In this document: positions 58,901-64,000 of the stretch, piece by piece
Layout: every line of letters begins with the position of its first letter
Position numbering within the stretch: the first letter of the stretch is position 1
Assembly (NCBI RefSeq): GCF_009708005.2
Contig: NZ_CP052757.1
Location: 1,612,001-1,676,000, forward strand
DNA: 64,000 bases
Origin: Cellulosimicrobium protaetiae
GTDB lineage: Bacteria > Actinomycetota > Actinomycetes > Actinomycetales > Cellulomonadaceae
Direction of reading: 5' to 3'
Notes under the pieces: model-generated
The model's database searches: none
Told to the model about the DNA's origin: nothing
Seen by the model: only the letters and a program-made list of their open reading frames with translations
Made by a program: the position numbers and the translations under genes

Positions 58901-61626
58901 TTCGCCGCCGTCTCGTACCGGTCCGCCCCGAAGACGCGGGTGACCGCGCCCGACGTGTACGTCCCGAGACCGTTGAGGACGGTCTGGCTGACCGCTCCCT
59001 CGCCGCCGAGCACGACGATCCGCTGCGGCTGCAAGCGGGCGAGCTCGGTGGAGGTCGCGTCGGGGATCGACCCGGGTTGGACGAGCAGGACGGGTCCACC
59101 ACCCGCGGCCGCCGCCGGACCGCCGGCGAGCGCGTCGGGGAAGTTCATCCCGCTGGTCACGTAGGCGACCGGGACGCCGGTGCCGAAGTACCCGGCGCTG
59201 ATCTGCGCGGCGGTGGCGAACCGGTCGCCCCCACCGACCCGGAAGGTCACCTCCTGACCCTGGAGCGTGCCGTTGACCAGCAGGGACGCTGCGTCACGCT
59301 TTGCCTCGACGGTGTTCGCGGAGAGGATCGTCGGGTGGGTGCCGTACGCGGCGACGAAGTTGATCAACGACGCGTTGCTGCCGCCGCGACCGAAGTTGTT
59401 GCCGTTCTTGAGGCCGACCCCGAAGTCGTACCAGCTCTCGTAGGGTTCGAGCGTCGGCGACCCCGTGGTGGCGAAGAACGTCCGGCGGGCCTCCTGGAGA
59501 CCGGGCGTCCCCGTGTCACGGCCACGCAGCATGTTGATCGTCGCGAGGTCGAGCGGCAGGCCGAGCAGGTTGTTGCGCAGCGTGCCGATCACGTGCTCGT
59601 CGATCTGGCCCGCGACCTGGTTGGTCGTGCCGTTGACGACGGCCCCGGCGGCCTGCTCGGGGGTCAGCGTCCCGTCGTCGTCGTACGTGCGTGGGTTCAG
59701 GAAGCCGTCGAGCAGGCTGACGCTCTGTGTCCCGAAGCCCGTGCGATCGATCTCCTCCGTGAGCATCGAGTGCCCGAACCGGTACACGACGTGCGCGTAC
59801 TCGGCCACGATCGCCGGGTCGACCGTCGCGTCATAGCTGTTCTCGTTGAACACGATCGGGTCGACGTTCGGCTGGATCTTGCGGGCGAACTCCTCGAAGA
59901 CGAGGTGCTGGTACTGCATCTCCGTCGCGAAGCGTGCCGCCTGGAAGAGCCGCTGCTCATAGCTCCAGTCGTCGTCCTCCGGTCCCGGGAGCTCGTCGCC
60001 CGACCGCTTCGTCGGCCACTGGTGCTCGAGGCCCTGGTACGCCTTCTGGAGCTCCGGGTTCTCCGCGAGCACGCCGTCGATGTACCCGACGAGCCGGTTG
60101 TGCTCGGCGTGGAACACGTGGTGCACGGCCGTGAGCCCGATGTTCTCGTTGCCGCGGCCGTCACCGGTAACGAAGTGCTCGTCGAGCGAGACGTTGTCGT
60201 AGCCGGCGAGCGACTGGTCCGTGACCGGTGACCCGTCCGCGTTGAACAGGGGGACACCCGGCGGGATCGGGCTGCCCTCGTCGTCGAACTGCTGCGGGAC
60301 GAGGTTGCCGTCGGCGTCGAACAGCGGGGTCGAGCCGTGCGCGATGTCGTCGAGGAAGGCGTGCGCGGTGCCGAGCGCGTTCGTCGTGGCGACCGGGTCG
60401 GCCAGGTCGCCCTCGACGTTGAGAGGGTCCTCCGTCGCAGGATCGCCGTCCTCGTCGGTGACGAGCAGCGGGAACCCGCCCGGGCCCGGGACGAAGTTGC
60501 CGTAGAGGTCCACGGCGACCTGCGGCACGTTGAGCACGTCGGCGTCGGTGAGCGCGATCCCGAGGACCTCGTTCGCCTGGCGCTTGACGTCGGCCCACGT
60601 GGTGAGGCCTCCGGTGCCCCCGCCGGGGAGCGTGCCGTCCAGCAGCCGGCCCGTGTCGTGCGGGACGCCGTCCCGCAGCTCGTACTCCCGCAGGAAGACC
60701 TGGTGCGCGGGGTGCGACGTGTACGTCTGGTTCTGGTCGACCCACGGTGTGGTCTGGTTGTTGTGCTCGTCGTCCGAGGTCCCGACGACGCCGTCGGGGC
60801 CGGGGAGGCGCGTGGCACGCGTGAGGACGAGGAAGTTGGTCCGCGACGCCGGGTCGTACAGCGGGTCGTCGGGCTGCAGCGGGACGACGAGCGTGCCGTT
60901 GCCCCCCTTGTTCACGAGGTCGAGGCCGTGGTCGAAGAACTGGCCGAAGAACGTGAACCAGGCGTTGAAAGGGGCGGAGAGGCCCTCGTCCGGCGCCGTG
61001 TTCGGGATGTACACGGAGCCGTCGGGACGGACCTCACCGCCCTCGGTGCTCTCCGCCGCGTTGACGGCGGCAGGGTTGTCGGCGCTCTGGTCGACGATCA
61101 GGTTCGAGATGACGCGCGGGTCGGCGTCGTAGACGAAGCTGCCGGGCGCGAACATCGAGTAGCAGGTCGTGCCGGCTGCGCACACGTCCGTCGCGCCGGG
61201 AGGGTTCGGCGGCGAGAACGGTGGGCCGGGATCGGCCTCGCGCCACGTGGTCCCCAGGTGCCGGGGGAACGGGCGGTCGGCGCTGCCGTACTCCTCCTGG
61301 CCGGCGAGCAGGTTGTTGAACGAGCCGTCGACGGTGCGCAGACCGAACGGGAGGGCAGGGCTCGGGACGCACTTGCCGCTCCTGTCGGTCGGTTCGTCGC
61401 AGAGCAGCGTGCCGCCCGCGGAGTGCGCCTCGGAGACGTGGATCTGCTTGAGGATGAACTCGAGGTCGTGCGCGGTCAGGCGGAACGACGGGTCGGGATC
61501 GGTGACCGCCGCAGCCGGGGTGCTCACGAGTGTGCCCGCGAGGATAAAGGCGAAGAATGCGGCGATGAGCCTTCTGGTCCGCCCATTTCGCCGCGCTCGT
61601 TCCGAGCGCATTTCATAGAGCTTCAT
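55984..61626 (-). CDS. Giant secreted heme peroxidase with inserted cell-wall-binding repeats and RTX repeats
   Basis: A 1880-residue exported protein. Residues 1-41 are a signal peptide (basic start, hydrophobic core, T-P-A-A-A). Animal-type heme peroxidase sequence runs about 170-790 and resumes at about 1095-1230. Distal His233 lies in F-F-D-H-G-L-D and proximal His619 in R-F-G-H-S. Between these halves lie three CW_binding_2 repeats (about 793-1085, each starting with G-G-x-D-R-(F/Y)-x-T-A). RTX-type G-G-x-G-N-D repeats (about 1245-1565) bind calcium. The C-terminus (about 1675-1880) is Ig-like. There is no sortase motif or TM segment, so wall attachment would use the CW repeats. ATG 61626 follows AAAGGGG and starts the signal peptide. 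A PHO-box-like array precedes it. Confidence 0.88.
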   Translation of the reverse strand: MKLYEMRSERARRNGRTRRLIAAFFAFILAGTLVSTPAAAVTDPDPSFRLTAHDLEFILKQIHVSEAHSAGGTLLCDEPTDRSGKCVPSPALPFGLRTVDGSFNNLLAGQEEYGSADRPFPRHLGTTWREADPGPPFSPPNPPGATDVCAAGTTCYSMFAPGSFVYDADPRVISNLIVDQSADNPAAVNAAESTEGGEVRPDGSVYIPNTAPDEGLSAPFNAWFTFFGQFFDHGLDLVNKGGNGTLVVPLQPDDPLYDPASRTNFLVLTRATRLPGPDGVVGTSDDEHNNQTTPWVDQNQTYTSHPAHQVFLREYELRDGVPHDTGRLLDGTLPGGGTGGLTTWADVKRQANEVLGIALTDADVLNVPQVAVDLYGNFVPGPGGFPLLVTDEDGDPATEDPLNVEGDLADPVATTNALGTAHAFLDDIAHGSTPLFDADGNLVPQQFDDEGSPIPPGVPLFNADGSPVTDQSLAGYDNVSLDEHFVTGDGRGNENIGLTAVHHVFHAEHNRLVGYIDGVLAENPELQKAYQGLEHQWPTKRSGDELPGPEDDDWSYEQRLFQAARFATEMQYQHLVFEEFARKIQPNVDPIVFNENSYDATVDPAIVAEYAHVVYRFGHSMLTEEIDRTGFGTQSVSLLDGFLNPRTYDDDGTLTPEQAAGAVVNGTTNQVAGQIDEHVIGTLRNNLLGLPLDLATINMLRGRDTGTPGLQEARRTFFATTGSPTLEPYESWYDFGVGLKNGNNFGRGGSNASLINFVAAYGTHPTILSANTVEAKRDAASLLVNGTLQGQEVTFRVGGGDRFATAAQISAGYFGTGVPVAYVTSGMNFPDALAGGPAAAAGGGPVLLVQPGSIPDATSTELARLQPQRIVVLGGEGAVSQTVLNGLGTYTSGAVTRVFGADRYETAANISATVFAPGVDVVYVASGENFPDALAGGAVAARDGAPILLVTQGSIPAAVQAELDRLDPGRIVVLGGAGVVSPAVQTQLGTYTDGGVTRLGGADRYQTALLISQYAYPSGAPAAFVATGSNFPDALAAAPVAGLSGAPLLLVPPTAAPPGVLAELARLGADRVTLLGGTGVISPAIQQQLTPPPPVPADLPADRLDFVHSTGAWANQPDGLTTTGLENVDFWTGGLAEALDPFGGMLGSTFNFVFEKQLENLQFGDRFYYLFRNQGNQLFAALEANSFAKLIQRNTDASLLPADIFSVPDPSLDLENLPDPWPSQLTQMGDGTYRWDGDEHVEIHGNRTEADRIRGGQGDDALWGYGGNDRIEGGSGNDEIIGGPGDDILTDSFGDDNIKGGLGNDAINGGPGVNLLLASHGNDFVVGGNDTPNDIFAGTGNDVVLGGAGRTNVFGGEGDDWIQGGSHADLAQGDNANQFQNDTIGGNDVVVGGPGNDDIEGEGGDDVLVGRAFGTDRHEGAIGYDWVTYYGENGGVDADLRFSTLQRPDVQAVRDRYDLVEALSGGGGNDVLRGQGFGVDDIPDNEVPLHKMTQETLDLFPGLEAILRPGGGHEDYALRFMDDPLAADQDGQSNLLIGGPGSDLVEGRGGNDFIDGDAYLRVQLAVGDERFDNAAQLQTRVFSGEINPGDISIVREIVEDDEADGVIDTAVYQFDREAYEVTDLGDGYTAVEHTGAAELEESDGRDVLRNVEMLQFGDGCLVLATMEACPSFGSVTFAGQIDPPTEDLPLAATVVFDDSLVQNPTNIRFAWQLGEGGEEWEPSATGDTLPDAPNGRVDTFTPGDGDGGMLLRVVVTFRDDQGQLRSIVSDALPAVVNVNDVPTQPVLSPEVVTVGSGLNLGGFTDGDGLEESSEAGITYTWQASTDGFATVRVLGNVVPTAFQVTAAEAGHQIRVVVAYTDDQGTVETVVSTVSTVTGGP

Positions 61627-61687
61627 GGTGTCTTGTACCCCTTTGAACGGTGCTGTCTTCGTTGGCAGCACTACGGTTCGTGGCGTC

Positions 61688-61734
61688 ACGCTACTGCTGG
61701 ACCAAGGTGAACGGTAGGTGAACACCGGGTGAAC
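61688..61734 (-). promoter_or_regulatory. Peroxidase promoter with triple 11-bp PHO-box-like repeat
   Basis: On the minus strand GTTCACC occurs at 61734-61728, 61723-61717 and 61712-61706, exactly 11 bp apart. TAGCGT (61693-61688) follows, so the last repeat covers the -35 region. Direct GTTCACC repeats of 11 bp are the Streptomyces PhoP (PHO box) signature. The leader to ATG 61626 is about 55 nt. Confidence 0.7.
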
Positions 61735-61955
61735 TTGCCCGGTATTGCGCGCCCCGGCGAATGGCAGCGGCAGGCAACGAGTTGGACGGTTGTGGGGGTC
61801 AATTGAGCCGGATTCTCCGAGATTAGACCTGGTCGATCGTCCGACTCGCCGCGCGTCGTCCTCCCCTGCGGGACCAACGTCACGGGCGCTCCCGTCGAGG
61901 GTCCCGCGTGCGGGACCACGGACCGGACGCAGCGGCGCAGGTCACATCCGGGCAC

Positions 61956-61961
61956 TAGGCT
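61956..61961 (+). promoter_or_regulatory. Probable -10 of the enolase promoter
   Basis: TAGGCT (61956-61961) gives a leader of about 105 nt before the GTG at 62074. No clear -35 is visible. Apart from this and the peroxidase promoter, the 447-bp gap 61627-62073 holds no gene that I can support. Confidence 0.4.
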
Positions 61962-61971
61962 GGGGTCGTAA

Positions 61972-63360
<1,389 letters not shown>

Positions 63361-63411
63361 CCTGCAGCTGACCGTCCGGTCACGCAGCACGCCGCCGGGG
63401 CGACCCGGCAC

Positions 63412-63452
63412 CCGGAGCCCGGTGGGCCGCTCGTCGGCCCGCCGGGCTCCGG
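63412..63452 (+). terminator. Terminator after eno
   Basis: A long stem: 63412-63422 with 63442-63452 (11 bp), a T·G wobble (63423·63441), then GGGCCG/CGGCCC (63424-63429 with 63435-63440) around CTCGT. It starts 51 nt after the eno stop. Confidence 0.8.
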
Positions 63453-63584
63453 CGCGTCCGGGGGCGTGCGGCGGGCGGGCGGGGCTCCGTCGCAGGTCAC
63501 GGTCGCGGGTGAAGAATCGGTGTCGATCGGCTCACGTTCGCGGACGCACCGCGCGTGCTCCCGGGGCCAGCCCCGTCGCGGCAG

Positions 63585-63590
63585 CACAAT
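63585..63590 (+). promoter_or_regulatory. Possible -10 of the ftsB-like gene
   Basis: CACAAT ends 6 nt before the ATG at 63597, compatible with a leaderless transcript, although the first base is not the usual T. Confidence 0.35.
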
Positions 63591-63596
63591 CGGGGC

Positions 63597-64000
63597 ATGC
63601 CGTCCTCGCGCCGCCCTCCGCGCCCGGGTGCGCCCGCGCGCCCCGGGACCGGGCCCGCGCGCGGGTCGACCGGGTCGAAGCCTGCGCCCCGGTCCGGCTC
63701 GACGGCTTCCGGGGCGTCCCGTCCCGCGGCGTCGAAGCCCACCTCGCCGAAGGGCGCGTCGGGCGCACGGCCGACGGCCGGCAAGAGCTCCACGACGGGC
63801 CGGACGACGGGCGCGAAGGCCGCCGCGTCGTCGAGCGCCCGCCGGCCCGCCTCGCGGGCCACGCGGTCGGCACCCACGCGCCGGGCCGCGGGGCCCGCAC
63901 CGGAGGACCGGCGCCGGAGCCGGTACGGGTTCCTGCTGCCCGAGGTGGTGACCGTCCGGACCCTCGTGCTGTCCGTCGTCGTGCTCCTCGCCGTCGTGCT
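63597..64000 (+). CDS. FtsB/DivIC-like septum formation protein (partial)
   Basis: The first 134 codons are visible before the window ends. Residues 1-110 are a basic, Ser/Pro/Ala/Thr-rich cytosolic tail (many S-K-P and T-G-x-K units) typical of actinobacterial FtsB/DivIC. A hydrophobic TM segment starts at about 120 (T-L-V-L-S-V-V-V-L-L-A-V-V-L). The periplasmic coiled coil would lie beyond the window. From established knowledge, the gene directly after eno in actinobacteria encodes this divisome protein. ATG 63597 has no Shine-Dalgarno; a -10-like hexamer lies 6 nt upstream. The assignment rests on position and composition. Confidence 0.7.
   Translation, partial: MPSSRRPPRPGAPARPGTGPARGSTGSKPAPRSGSTASGASRPAASKPTSPKGASGARPTAGKSSTTGRTTGAKAAASSSARRPASRATRSAPTRRAAGPAPEDRRRSRYGFLLPEVVTVRTLVLSVVVLLAVV

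Noticed and set aside
63509-63516. GGGTGAAG near the ftsB-like gene as another TTCACCC element
   Set aside because: One mismatch in the flank and 68 bp from a poor -10. It does not fit the spacing series.

Overview
This 64 kb window is very GC-rich chromosomal DNA from an actinomycete, most likely a Micrococcales member of the Cellulomonas/Cellulosimicrobium type. Evidence for this is the tRNA-Gln–glmU–prs and rplY–pth … mfd … mazG … eno–ftsB housekeeping order, TAnnnT-type -10 elements, frequent GTG starts, many 4-nt ATGA/GTGA gene overlaps, several apparently leaderless genes, and secreted starch- and glycan-active multidomain proteins. The taxonomic call is inference; no rRNA gene is present.

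Layout. 1-3.9 kb: start of a probable TetR regulator (minus strand), tRNA-Gln, glmU, prs, a strong terminator and a SIMPL-domain protein. 3.9-9.3 kb: an unrecognised 1028-residue membrane protein, a bacterial GPP34 (GOLPH3-like) protein and UDP-glucose 6-dehydrogenase. 9.6-15.5 kb: a secreted protein with three LamG-like modules, then rplY (L25/Ctc) and pth. 15.6-48 kb: a large surface-polysaccharide locus. It holds a GT4 / degenerate BY-kinase co-polymerase / GT4 operon (+). A five-gene minus operon has a Wzy-like polymerase, three GTs and a GT4-GT2 fusion. A two-gene kinase operon encodes a four-module fusion (methyltransferase-like, nucleotidyltransferase-like, NDK-like, protein-kinase-like) and a small P-loop kinase. 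An eight-gene ABC-exporter operon (Wzt, Wzm, four GTs including one GT4, a GNAT and a NodB deacetylase) is followed by a secreted clan GH-A hydrolase, two more GT4s, a PAP2 phosphatase and an acyltransferase-3. 48-56 kb: mfd, a PLDc_N small protein, an extracellular alpha-amylase with CBM25/CBM20-like modules, and mazG. 56-64 kb: a giant secreted heme peroxidase with cell-wall-binding and RTX repeats, enolase and the start of an FtsB/DivIC protein.

How it fits together. GlmU (UDP-GlcNAc), Ugd (UDP-GlcA) and PRPP synthetase supply precursors. The GTs build a glycan, and the paired deacetylase and acetyltransferase could re-acylate an amino sugar. A Wzy/Wzz-like route and an ABC (Wzm/Wzt) route both appear to be represented, but no initiating phosphoglycosyltransferase and no Wzx flippase are visible. 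A short element, TTCACCC, recurs in front of ugd, three glycosyltransferase or export operons and the peroxidase. It is spaced about 33, 44 or 64/65 bp from -10-like hexamers and becomes a textbook 11-bp direct-repeat PHO-box array before the peroxidase. This suggests one OmpR/PhoP-type response regulator controls the locus, possibly a phosphate-starvation switch to a uronic-acid polymer. That is a hypothesis, not something the sequence proves.

Most striking items: (1) the heme peroxidase whose catalytic domain is interrupted by three cell-wall-binding repeats, (2) the four-module kinase fusion with its P-loop partner, and (3) the phased TTCACCC sites.
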